A DNA stretch of 64,000 nt from Patiria miniata (lineage: Eukaryota > Echinodermata > Asteroidea > Valvatida > Asterinidae): NCBI RefSeq assembly GCF_015706575.1, contig NW_024037072.1, forward strand, positions 17,175,162 to 17,239,161, given 5' to 3'. Shown in pieces: positions 33,901 through 44,458 of this stretch. Position 1 is the stretch's first letter; every line of letters starts with the position of its first letter. Position numbers and translations under genes: made by a program. The notes under the pieces are model-generated. The model had not been told where the DNA came from. It did no database searches and was given only the letters and a program-made list of their open reading frames with translations.

Positions 33901-36610
33901 CTAGCTCCATACAGCGCTCAAAGGTACTGGGTGCGTTGCATAACCCAAAAGGCATGTTCACGTACTCGTACATTCCACTTCGGACTGCAGATCGAGGGTG
34001 CTGAAGATTTTTGCCCCACTCAGGCAATCTAGGCAGTCATCAACACGGGGTAGGGGATACGCGTCACGGCGCGTAACATCGTTCAGCAATACGATAGTCG
34101 ACACACGGACGAGTTGTGCCGTCCTTTTTTTTTAACAAAAACCATTGGAGATGCCCATGGGGGTGTTGACTCGCGGATCACACCCGCCTTGAGTTGGTTC
34201 TCGAGAACTTTCTCCACTTCGACCTGAAATGCCTTCGGGGACGGCGGGGAGGCTGTCATATGGGGCGTGCGTCGCTGGTGTCAATAGTGTGCTGCACTTT
34301 TGACGTTTTTCCCTAATCCTCCGCAGATTTGGCAAAAGTGTTCTCGTGGCTGGCCAAAAGTTCACACAATGCTTTCTGCTGGTGTGGGGACAGGTTTTCA
34401 CAACTCCTCTCGTACAGTTTCTGTAGGTTTCTGACCACTTGTCAGAAGAATTTGGGGTGTAGGGGACAAAGGGACTGACTGGGTTGACTGCGTATGACGT
34501 TGGGCGGGCATGCTCTCTGCACACACGCGTTACTCGGCAGAGGTGATCGGTTTCACAGTTTTCCTGCTCGGCTATGAGTTCAACCGCATCAACTTCATGC
34601 AGATATCCAAGCGTTGCACCTGCCTGAAGTTCAATGTTCTCAGGTGAAGTGTTCACAAGTCGGACAGGTATGCCGATGTCTTCTCGGCGGGGATTAATGA
34701 GTGAACTGCCAACCACAACATTGTGACGAAGGCTGGCAGGTTCAACGACTGCATACATGGAACTCAGTTTGTGATGATCAGCTATACCCTCTGGTACCCA
34801 CTCGCTGCATGCTGGAACTGTAGTGTTCTGCTTCAGTGCAATCTTAACTACACGGGGAGGGGCTCCTTGGACTGTCCACTGGACCCAGTTACCGGCAATT
34901 CGTATGCCGGTGCGTGCCTCCAATGTGCAATCATAGTGGTATAGAAAGTCATGGCCAAGGATTCCGTCATCGCTGACGGGGGCGACAATGCATCCCATTG
35001 TTCACCAATCATCATGTCGATTGTGGCAACACATTCAATGTCAATGAGTTCCTTGTTTGCAGTTTCTAGTTTTGTGCTTTTGCACGGAGGTTTGAGTTCA
35101 GGGCGTTTTTCAGCAGGGATCTGGCTGAAAAGTGCTGAAGAAATGATGGTCACCGCCGCTCCGGTGTCGACTAAAAGTTCGCTGTCTCGGTCGCATAACT
35201 GCACTCGCAAAAATGCAGAAATGCCTTGAAATTGCTGTCTACCCATTTGGATAGTGTTATGTTCATTGGGACGGACTGGTGCCAGGCCGGACGGCACGGT
35301 CCGCGTAAGTTTTTCGTTTGTAAGACGACGACCTCCTTGGCCGCTATGTCGGGGCACTTGTTTGCAAAGTGGCCGGGCTTGCCACATTTGAAACAAGTAA
35401 CATCCATCTGCTGTTTCTTGGCTTCAGCAGGCTTGGCGGATTTCGGCTTGTTGGCGGGCTCATTAAATTCCATTTAACCGTCGGTCAAGGTTGTCTTGGA
35501 ACTGTTTAAACTGCTTTTGGTTGACGAACCCGGGATCAGCCGCAGGTGCTGCCTGTACGGTGTTCACACGATGTGATTTTCCCGAACTTGTGGTGTCACG
35601 GATGCTCAGGAAGTTTTCCACCGCCGTTGTTGCCTCCTCAGGGGACTTGGGATTCGTCATGCCAACGGAAACTGCCATCTGTTGGTCGGGGAGGCCCTTC
35701 AGAAAAAAATGGCGAAGAGCGATGCTCTCTATGGTAGCTGGACCTGCCGTAGGATAGCCACGAAAGACGAGGCGGCGAATGTCGGCTACTAACTCCGCCA
35801 GCTTCTACTTCGGCTGATGTCTCCTCGCTTCTAGCTGAGCGATGTAGTAATTTGGCAATTGTCGTTCGCCAAATCGTTTATCAAGCTCCTCCACCAGGGT
35901 GTCGGACGACTTGCTTCGGGATCCAGTTGCTGGTACACGTACTCGGCCGCCGTTCTGCGTAGACTGCTGACAAGTCGGAAGCGCTTTTCTTCCTCGGACC
36001 AACCGCAAGCCTCGGCGAGACCCATCAGAGGTCGGACGAAGCCTTCCCATGACTTCGTGCCGTCAAATTCTCCTTGGCGAGGGAGAGGAACATCCAGCTT
36101 ATGACTCGGATGGGTTCGGAGAGGATGGGGCTCTGCTTGCTCTGCTGCTGTTGGTTTAGGGGCGTCAGCTTGTGGAACGGTGGAAGGGGCAGTACTGGGA
36201 GCGGACATCACTGGCTGTGAGTCCTTGGGCGATTTCGCTGAAACATCGGCATCTGTCTGCTCAGCCGTTGATGGGCTGTGTTATGCAGCAGTTACTCGGA
36301 GTTGTTTCAGCTCTTTCTCCGCCTCCACTGAACGAAGCTTGAAAAGTTCGAACTGTTTTTTACGTTCTTGCAGTTCTGCACTCTCTGCCTGTAGACTTGA
36401 ATACAGGTCGGTGTCATCATCATCATACAACGACTGTAACCTGCGAGATTTTCGCTTGGCAGGCATGTTGGCTGCTGATATTGACAAGCAGAAAGTCAGA
36501 GTCTAAAGCTGGGAGAACCGTTCAGTGGAGGGGTATATGAAGTGACTAATTAAAAGTCATGGTATAGTTCGATGGTGTGTGTAAGTTCGTATCCCACCGC
36601 TTGCCACCAG

Positions 36611-37883
36611 TGTAACGTCTCTCTTGGGTGAGAGACATTATCAAATAGAGTCAGATACAAATATCTTACACAGAAACATTAGTACTTTATTCGGGATTAT
36701 TTACATCTCAGGTCAAAAGAGGGCGCACTATATACAATGTTTAGTCTGGGCGTACATGATTATCTGTGTACAGACAGACAGAGGCCTATGGCCAGTGAGC
36801 AGCCAGCTCGATAATCTACGTGTACATGTCAGGACCAAGGGCGGATTTAGAACACAATTTTTTGGGGGGCCCCAAAAAAATTTTGGACCCCCAAAAAAGT
36901 GGGTCAAAAAAATTACGGCGTGAGGTTCGGGGCCCACTTAAGGGCCCCGAAAATTTTTTGGATTCTAGATGCTCTGTGGTGCAATCTGAGGCAATTTCTG
37001 ACCACTTTAACCAATGTTTTTTTTTCGAGGAAAAGATGGTGGTGTACTCATTGCCTGCCTTTATTGCAATGTCACATAAAAAAATAAAAAAATTTGTCTC
37101 GTTTTTTTTTTTTTGGGGGGGGGGGGCATGGCCCCCTTTGCCCCCCCCCCCCTGGATCCGCCCTTGGTCAGGACATCTGTCGGGGTCAGAGCCCAGATGC
37201 ATCATACGTGCGGGAGCTCTGTGTAGGTCAGAGCTCGGCTCAGGCATCTACTGGGTAAGAGCCAGTACAACAATGACCAGAAATGCCATTTCTGCGCGCT
37301 CTATATACACTTTTGGGTGCGCGTCTTAGCCAATGGGAGCATTTGATTCTGGTAGTTATGAATAATGCATCTGTGTACAAAGGCATGAGGAAAGTTCTCT
37401 ATGGGAGATTTGTACACGACTGACAGACATTCTACTGGAAGAAAGTCCCAGAGCAGGGGTTAGCGGGCGAAGTAGGATCACTCGTGGGTGCGTTACGGGG
37501 AACTGATCCTCAAGGAAAAGGGAAAGGGAATAACTTTCTCGGTACATAGGGTTGTGTACAAGACTTGTCTCTAGACTAGGTCTAGGACTAAGAATCTACA
37601 CACGAGTGCTATGGAGTAAAACTATGAGATGAAGGACGTTACCTGACCTCTAGCTACCGTAGGTCTCGGCCAGTGGGCTAGCGGGACACACTCGCTGGGG
37701 TGTACGGGGTCACTGAGGGGTGAATACACGGGTAGGTTTAGCGAGCCACATTCGCTGAATGCTTGGGGTCAATGTGGGTCGGATGCGAGGTAAGGTGTGT
37801 GAGGGGAATTCGCATCGACTCCGGGGAAAGGTGGGGGAAAACAGCTAAGTCCTAAGTACATGTCCCATGGCGGTACATGTTCA
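36611..37883 (-). repeat. 5' LTR of the minus-strand Gypsy element
   Basis: On the plus strand it begins TGTAACGTCTCTC and may end ..TGTTCA at 37883, followed by ATAG. Only about 50 bp of the opposite LTR is left, at 30970-31020 (TGTAACGTCTCTCTTTGGTG), so the outer boundary is an inference from TG..CA and the ATAG match. A hAT MITE sits inside it. Confidence 0.5.
36836..37166. mobile_element. hAT-like MITE inside the Gypsy LTR
   Basis: A 331-bp element with inverted ends CAAGGGCGGATTTAG and CTGGATCCGCCCTTG, flanked by a perfect 8-bp duplication GTCAGGAC (36828-36835 and 37167-37174). An 8-bp duplication and CA-GGGCGGAT ends fit the hAT superfamily. The interior has G/C homopolymer runs and no gene. 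It is younger than the LTR it interrupts. Confidence 0.85.
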
Positions 37884-38059
37884 ATAGCAGTGAGTGCTAC
37901 ATGTATTGCACGCTATACAAAAGCGTACTGTACAATGTGCTGCACACTCGGGCGTGTGTCTAAGACTTCGTGGTAAAGCTTCGCGCTGTATGAGGGCATA
38001 CAGGATCGCTGCAAACATTACGCTGTGCATGGATTGGAATGGATTGGTTGGGAAAGAAG

Positions 38060-38768
38060 TAGTCTGGTTCCCAGACCTGACAATTATTCCCGACGCTCAC
38101 GTCTTAAATTGTAGGTCAGGCAGCCTCCGTGGCTAAAAAATAAACATGACGACATTGATGGCCCCTTTTCAAAGCGCGTCTTCGTTTCCGATTTCGCTTT
38201 ATCACTTGTAGCTTTTAATGTTCTGATCAAATCTTTAAATAAATCACTTGCTTCGTAATATAATACAGTTATGATAATACAGTTTGATGTTTTTGTAAGA
38301 TAACATTGAGTAATGTTGATCTGGAATCTTCAAAATTAGCACTGTTAGCAGGCGGAGCCGAATGAAGACCTAGTTTTAAAACATCTTGGTAACGGTCGTC
38401 AAATTCAAAGTTGTACATGACGCAGCAAAAAGTTCGCCCATACGATCCGAATATATTTGATGCACAAAATCGTCGTTGAATTTCAAGTTTTCTAAATGAA
38501 AACAATGAATATTAATTATCAACTCATTTAAAATAAACTTAATAAGCAATTAGCAGTTAATTAAACCTATATTTTGACTCGGAAATACTCGGGCGCTATC
38601 CGATTGTCGACGAAACGACTTCGGCAAACTTCGGAAATTTTCGGAAAAGGAGGAATTCCTCCCGTTTAAGTCACGTGGCGCAAATTGTAATACATTGTAT
38701 TACCGGAGGCTACCTGACCTACGATTCATCAGGAATAGTCGGAATCTTTTGGTCTAGGAACCAGACTA
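38060..38768. mobile_element. 9-bp-TSD MITE, copy 1 (Mutator-like?)
   Basis: A 709-bp element with ends TAGTCTGGTTCCCAGACC and GGTCTAGGAACCAGACTA, flanked by a perfect 9-bp duplication GGAAAGAAG (38051-38059 and 38769-38777). A second inner inverted match (GTAGGTCAGG-AGCCTCCG) lies about 50 bp in from each end. A 9-bp duplication is typical of Mutator-like elements, although Merlin and others are possible. The interior minus-strand frame at 38269-38505 is conserved in the second copy. Confidence 0.85.
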
Positions 38769-38777
38769 GGAAAGAAG

Positions 38778-41171
38778 TAAACTACGCAATTTGCGAGAAC
38801 GCAACAACAGATACGAGTGTGCGTGACGGGAGCTCTAGGTCGTATCGCTACTATAACTGCTGTGTATGAGCCGCAACCAAGTCAGTACAATGAAGTTCTC
38901 TAGGAAGGGGGAAAGCTCCCTATCTCTTGTGATTGGCTGGCCGTAATGGGAAATTCCACAGTCAGAGTGGAGTAAACTCTCCTCCATAAATGCCAGGAAA
39001 TAGCAAATAATTGCCCCGTAATATCCCGCAACAAAATAATCAATAATTATACCTCTATACAAAGTATATGGCAAATCATAAGCCGCAAGTACGGTTTTCA
39101 GTCGACTGGTGCACACTTCATTGACTTCGCTGACATCCACCTACGCTCAGATAAACGATCCGCAGACCTTGATCAGCGTCTCCTGGTTTGCGATTGTCCT
39201 AGAATTAGCGCACACTCCAGTTAAGCAACATGTTCAGACCTACGCTCCTTTAAGTGGGGAGCGTTTTGCATGCAGCTTTGTTTAGTACTTGTTCCCCTGT
39301 TATTGTCTCGTCGAAATTCCAAGTCAAAATCAAGGATTTCAAATCTCACCACAGATCAGAATAACGTAGAGCATACGTTCAATATGAAGCTGAATTGTGG
39401 GGATTTTATTAGGCCATGAGAGCGCTCGTAAGTGGTAAGTTGTAAGGCTGGCCTACTACGGGTAATCCCTGTAGAGTAACGGCGTATGTTTCGACACAAC
39501 TTGCATGCAGGGATTCCAATGTATGAGACATATCTTCACCAAGAGTTATACTTTATCAACGACAAGAATTTAAAGATTGTAGAGCATGGCAAATTTGAGG
39601 ATGAGGGGGAGTCAGATGGAAACAAAAAAATGCCATAACACTTTACTAAGATGCTCCCTATTACCTAAGCAAAAACTGCCATAAACAAATTGGATTGGGT
39701 TGTCGTATAGGTGCTTCAGGCGTGCTTGGGTGTTGTAGCTTGAGGCAGCAAGCCACGGAGAGCAACCGTCTCTCACCAGGTACCAATGAGCAAACGATGG
39801 GGGGCATAGTCTGATGGGGATAAATGCAAAAATAAAACACGTAAATTGAACAATGTCTGCCCATTGATGAAGCCTCAGCAACAGCGACATGAGTTTGTCA
39901 GGAAAGCAGGACATTAGGTGTGTGGGTGGAGAGCTAGAGAGGGACACATTCCCAAACAAAAAGGCCCCGAAAGGGATGACGAACGAGTTCGCGTGCAATT
40001 CTTTGAGGGAAGTTGGCATAAGTACAGGTAGTGTTCCTTAATACAACATTGTACCAAGAGATAGCAGAAGAATTATTAGTTATAACTATTGTTGCCAAAT
40101 TAATTGGTCCCCATAATTGCAAATGCCATGTTGACAATGCTAAGGCTTTATGGAAGCGGGAGGGGCTCCACAACACTCGAATACGTTTCACTTTTCCGAG
40201 TTCCTGGCTGGTAATTTCAGATGGAAGCAGGCTTACAGGAGTGATCTCCCGTGCTGTCGCATAGGCAGAAGGGAGCAATTTAAGTGGCACGCGGGAGCCC
40301 CCGGCCCCTCTCCTTTGGTGGGTGAAATCCACGGCCGCGGTAGAATAAAGTAAATAAATACATGAATCAATCAATCAATCAGACAATCAATCAATCAATT
40401 AATCAATACATAGGCCCTACTTACTGAAGCAATTGACATTATCGCGTGCAGAATTTGGCGCCACGCACGTTCAGTCAAGGTGCTGCCTAAGCAATTTACA
40501 TGTACACAACATAAACAGTGAGTAGGGCCATATTGTTGGTCATAGTAATTGATGGGCAATCATAGAGTTTTATATTTTGTTAGTGAAATGGCCATTTGCC
40601 AGTAATATAGCATTGAGAGTTTGTCGTCATGTAAGGAGAATTTGGGGGTGTACACTCTCTGGATACAGGTCGTCTCCATGACAATGTCAGTGATTTCCTA
40701 ACCATTTTCGTTATCATTTCCTGATATGGGCAATTGGCGCTCGAGTGTCCAAATCAATTGTCCTCAATCGGTCCTCCCGGTTAGTGTTCGGTTGCTTATA
40801 ACCGCCCAGCTGGGCAGCAAGAGCGGCAATTGGGGTCCTTTGTCTGGCAGGAGTGTTGCAGGGTGCCATCCCACAGCTGGCGATATAGTTTGAATCTGAC
40901 CACAGCCGCTTAGTTTGAAATTGGACTCATAAGCCTAATATGAGGACATACACAGATGGGCAATTGAGGATTGATGCCGTTCAATCAGGTTTTACAAATG
41001 TTTGTGTGCTCCTATGAAATCAGCCATGAGTCTACAATTGGGTTGTTAAAGTGCAAAAGTGTTAATCGGTGACTAGATGGAAATTGCCGTTTGTTACTAG
41101 GTCCCTCACAAAAGCTCTGTTTTGATCCACATACAGGGTGCACCCCGAGGATAAGGCAAGCGGTGACAGCC
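38778..41171. other. Unassigned stretch with one simple repeat
   Basis: There is no host gene or clear element. The only repeat I can define is the AATC microsatellite near 40.36 kb. Frequent CAATTG motifs at 40.5-41.0 kb form no regular array. Confidence 0.4.
40355..40412. repeat. (AATC)n microsatellite
   Basis: Imperfect tandem AATC units (CAATCAATCAATC, one GACAATC interruption, then more units). Confidence 0.85.
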
Positions 41172-41330
41172 CAGTGGCGTAGCCATGGGGGAGGGTGGGG
41201 GCGACAGCTCCCCCCCCCATGAATCCTTGTCAACCCCCCCCCCCAGTTGCCCCCCCCCCCACTGAGATTTTGAGTTTCTAAAAAAAATATCATTGATCTA
41301 CATGACGCCCCCCCCCATGAAATGTTCCAG

Positions 41331-41374
<44 letters not shown>

Positions 41375-41401
41375 ACTGAGAAATTCCTGGCTATGCCACT
41401 A
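41172..41401. mobile_element. hAT-like MITE with a 44-bp poly-C run
   Basis: Inverted ends CAGTGGCGTAGCC and GGCTATGCCACTA, flanked by the 8-bp duplication TGACAGCC (41164-41171 and 41402-41409). The interior is C-rich, with an uninterrupted run of 44 C at 41331-41374. It is non-coding. Confidence 0.8.
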
Positions 41402-42268
41402 TGACAGCCTCATCCCGATGAGTTAAGGTCGGCGGGGCCCACAGGACCGGTGACTTGGGACCTAGTGTAGTCTGCAGATTCCCTGCATTGGAAGCTTGAA
41501 GAAGTAGTGCGCGTTACGCCAACACCTAACACAGAACATACAGACCAGGCTGTGGGGAGTCGAGGCAAAGCGTTGCCGTCTGGTTGTCGGGCATATTTTG
41601 TCCACAGTAATTTGGCGTTGCCCAATTGCCACATACAAGTTGACTTTCGAATGTCGCGGGCGATTGAATGACAATCCCTGCTAAAAAGCCCCGGGGCTTA
41701 ACCTGACACTTCTACGGAGGAGTCGGACATTTTTCATCACGGTTTGATTGGTTGCACTCCGCGCAACAAACCCTTCTCAAGTCGAAATCATAACAGGGGC
41801 TTACAGACTTGTAAAGCCCATGCAACAGACTATACATAAACTATTTTTGCCCAAACACGCCCGGTACCCAGCACCGACAAATTTGGGGCACAGCTATGGA
41901 GAAAATTAATAAACCAAAACATGCAATTGTTATTACGTAATTCAGCGATTTTTAACACACTATACGGAGTATCATATGGTTGTTGAATGTAAACAAGGGT
42001 GTAACTTATTTTGTTTCAGGGCTAATGTGTGTGCTAAAGCAAAATCACAGTCACGCATAATTACACATCACAGGACTTTGAACCGGCCTATAGATGTTGA
42101 AGTCTTACCACTATTGTAAATGCAGGAATTGTGTTCGCATCCAATATTGTGTGAAGCCTAATCATTGCGATGAGCCGCCAGGTCGAAGTTCGTTTTATAC
42201 TGAGATACATGTACATTGTGAAGTAGAGTACGAGGTAACGGATTATAGGGGCGATATGGAACTCTGCT

Positions 42269-42657
42269 AAACCCTAAAGGGGCCGGGTTATTTTTACCAT
42301 CTCTCAGCTGGGGGGGGGGGGAGATCTCAGCACATGCATAGAGCAACTCTTCCTAAACATACCTAAGCAGTTTCATGACTATAGGTCAAAGGGTTTTGGA
42401 ATTATGGCTAATTAATTATTCATATGTACGAATGGCAATTCTGCTCTGTGTACACGACGTATATGCGAAAATTCAGTTTTCACGGCGCTTAGTGCCGGAT
42501 ATTTTTTCACTACGCGGCAACCTACGGTCCGATTTTAATGTTTTTGGTATCAAAAGATGCGCAAAGCTCGAGGCTAAAAAGTCAAGTCATAACAGCTTGG
42601 GTCGCGGAATTTTTTTTGAGGCTATCGCGGATATTCCGCTCCGGCCCCTTTAGGGTT
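42269..42657. mobile_element. Short MITE with AACCCTAAAGGGGCCGG ends
   Basis: AACCCTAAAGGGGCCGG at 42269 is inverted exactly at 42641-42657 (CCGGCCCCTTTAGGGTT). The 389-bp span is non-coding. No clear target duplication was found. Confidence 0.65.
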
Positions 42658-43347
42658 GACTATTAACCGCACACGCTCATTAAGGGCATGCAGTCACATA
42701 TGTAGTCACCAGATTGTCAAAAGCATATAGTAGAGGTATCATACAATATTATTACCATGATAAAATATCATGTTTTATATTTACTGTTTAAGTTGTAAAC
42801 GTTGACTTTCAAGGAACAGGACCACTTTCCTGGTAATGAGACACATCTAAGGAATGGCCAGTTTAGCCACAAGGTCCGCGTGGGTGGATGCTGGGCTGCA
42901 CCGGAAGGCCACAGTGATTCAGCCCACAGACTTATAAGGAAATCCGATTGTTCTATTAATTTGCCTAGCCTGCCCCCAGATACAAGTTGACCAAGCACCT
43001 TCAATTCTGTATTATTAATATTCAATAGTTAGTGAACGATTCCTAATAAGGCAAGAAACCTGTAAGATAGCTGTAAGATTGGAATGTTCATTTATTGTAT
43101 AAAAAAACCCAGTAGAATCTAGGAATCAGACAGAGAGCGTCACAGCCAGCCGAATAAATCACATCATCCCAAGTACCACTTCGTCTCTTACTGTCTTACT
43201 TTGTCTATATAACCTCACGGGTTATAATATGTAACCGATCATGACTTAGGGTTAGGGGTTGTCCCCAGTTGAAGTAAAGTTGCGCTAAACGTCAACTCAT
43301 GAGTTATCATAATGAACCATACTTGTTAAGGGGTGCCTGCAGTACAG
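42658..43347. other. Unassigned; possible solo-LTR-like patch
   Basis: Around 43095-43200 a GTATAAAAAAACC box is followed by AATAAATC and TTATAATATGTAAC, an arrangement seen in LTRs, but no partner LTR or duplication is visible. Otherwise nothing is recognised. Confidence 0.3.
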
Positions 43348-43351
43348 TTAA

Positions 43352-43868
43352 AGGGAAAATACAACATGTGCAAACATCAAAAAATAAAACTACCAAATAA
43401 TTTTGAAATACCTTGCTGGACTGTTAGTGAATGATAAAGTAAAGCATCCTGTAAAATCATGGAACCTGGTATACTGTCATTTTCAAGAAAAGTGGTAGTT
43501 TTGTATCAATTTCAAACGCTGGTCGGCCGACCAGCGTTGGAAAAAAAAACTGGCTTTTTTCAAATACTGGCCCCAATTGACAATCGCACTTGTTTGCAAT
43601 CGATTACACACCTATGAACGGGTACAAACCAGCTAGACTGGTTCACTGACCTTACAATTCCCCAATGTATGTAAACTGCTCTGTTTCTTCCTATATGGAG
43701 TCAGGGAACCAGACTACAGGAAATTGATTGTTTTTTCTTGGTTTTTATAGCATTTTCCAACCCAAAACCTCAAAAAAGTCAGTGTAACTATATTTGCTAT
43801 ATATTTCAACCCCCCCAATTCCATCCATTTCTGAAAATTACAGCAAAAGCAAATGATGTATATCCCCT
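43352..43868. mobile_element. TTAA-flanked MITE
   Basis: TTAA lies on both sides (43348-43351 and 43869-43872). The ends are inverted: AGGGAAAATACAACATGTGC on the left, and AGGGGATATACATCATTTGC on the complement of the right end. It is 517 bp and non-coding. Its AGGG ends resemble those of the nested element at 16582-17672, so both may belong to one Kolobok-like family. It contains a perfect 24-bp palindrome at 43515-43538. Confidence 0.7.
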
Positions 43869-43984
43869 TTAAGGGGACGTACAAGTCATAGGTGCGGGTT
43901 ACAAACAGGTCAGTCGTTCATTACTTATGGTTTAAGTGTTGTCTCCGGCGGAGTTGCGTACTCAGGTTGCCGTAACGTAGTTGG

Positions 43985-44440
43985 GCATGACTATCGAAGC
44001 CTGGGATTATACAGGTTGGTGACAAAACATGGTAGTCGATCATGCGGAAGTGACTTAGTGGTAAATTAGGTTCGTTATAAATAATTTGTAGCCAATCCCG
44101 ATTTATTGGTTAAACCCAGGTTTGTTACGCCTTTGGCAATCGAGCAGGTATTACGGGTACACCAGTAGTTGATCATTTCACTTATTTGTAGTTATTCTGA
44201 ATTGTCGATCAGGATTTGATGGCAAACCAGATTGATTATAACACAATTGTAGTTGACCACGCCTTAATTATTGGTAAATCAGTTTAGAATAAACAAAGTG
44301 TAGTCAATCATGAGGTATTGCTGAACCAGGTTGGTTAAAAACAAGTGGTTGCCGTTCATGCCTTAGTGGTTTTGGTTGTTATACAATATTCTGTAGCCGC
44401 CCATGTCGTAATTGTGAAGTGGATCGCAGTGGGCGTAGAT
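43985..44440. repeat. Degenerate minisatellite, unit about 55-65 bp
   Basis: Roughly seven diverged units share GTAGTYGATCATG..TTAGTGG and a TAAAYCAGGTTNGTTATAA-type half (for example near 44030, 44090, 44170, 44250, 44305, 44350 and 44390). Related half-units appear near 43230 and 48200, so the array may have been split by later insertions. Confidence 0.6.
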
Positions 44441-44458
44441 TTGAATGAAAGAGCAAAA

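Larger units (their letters stand above)
30970..37883 (-). mobile_element. Ty3/Gypsy LTR retrotransposon, broken
   Basis: Read on the minus strand, the parts come in the usual order. The gag region is about 36490-35460 and the zinc knuckle CFKCGKPGHFANKCPD near 35390. The protease (LLVDTGAAVTIISS) is near 35160 and reverse transcriptase near 34030-33840 (YLDDIII). RNase H is near 33450 (INTDASDTGIGATLSQ). The integrase at 32290-31420 shows an H-H/C-C region with CAECGARK and the core ILLVGDQFTKWMEAYPI, HSDQGQ and YHPSANGQKERFNQ. A possible primer site TGGTGGCAAGCG lies next to the LTR at 36609. The element is broken, with roughly ten interruptions. A 4-bp ATAG at both outer edges may be its target duplication. 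Confidence 0.85.

Noticed and set aside
39612-40374. Overlapping minus-strand ORFs of 135 and 146 residues.
   Set aside because: They lack any recognisable motif, and they overlap each other in different frames.
43095-43205. Possible solo LTR with TATAAAA and AATAAA boxes.
   Set aside because: No TG..CA boundaries, no flanking duplication and no matching LTR in the window.
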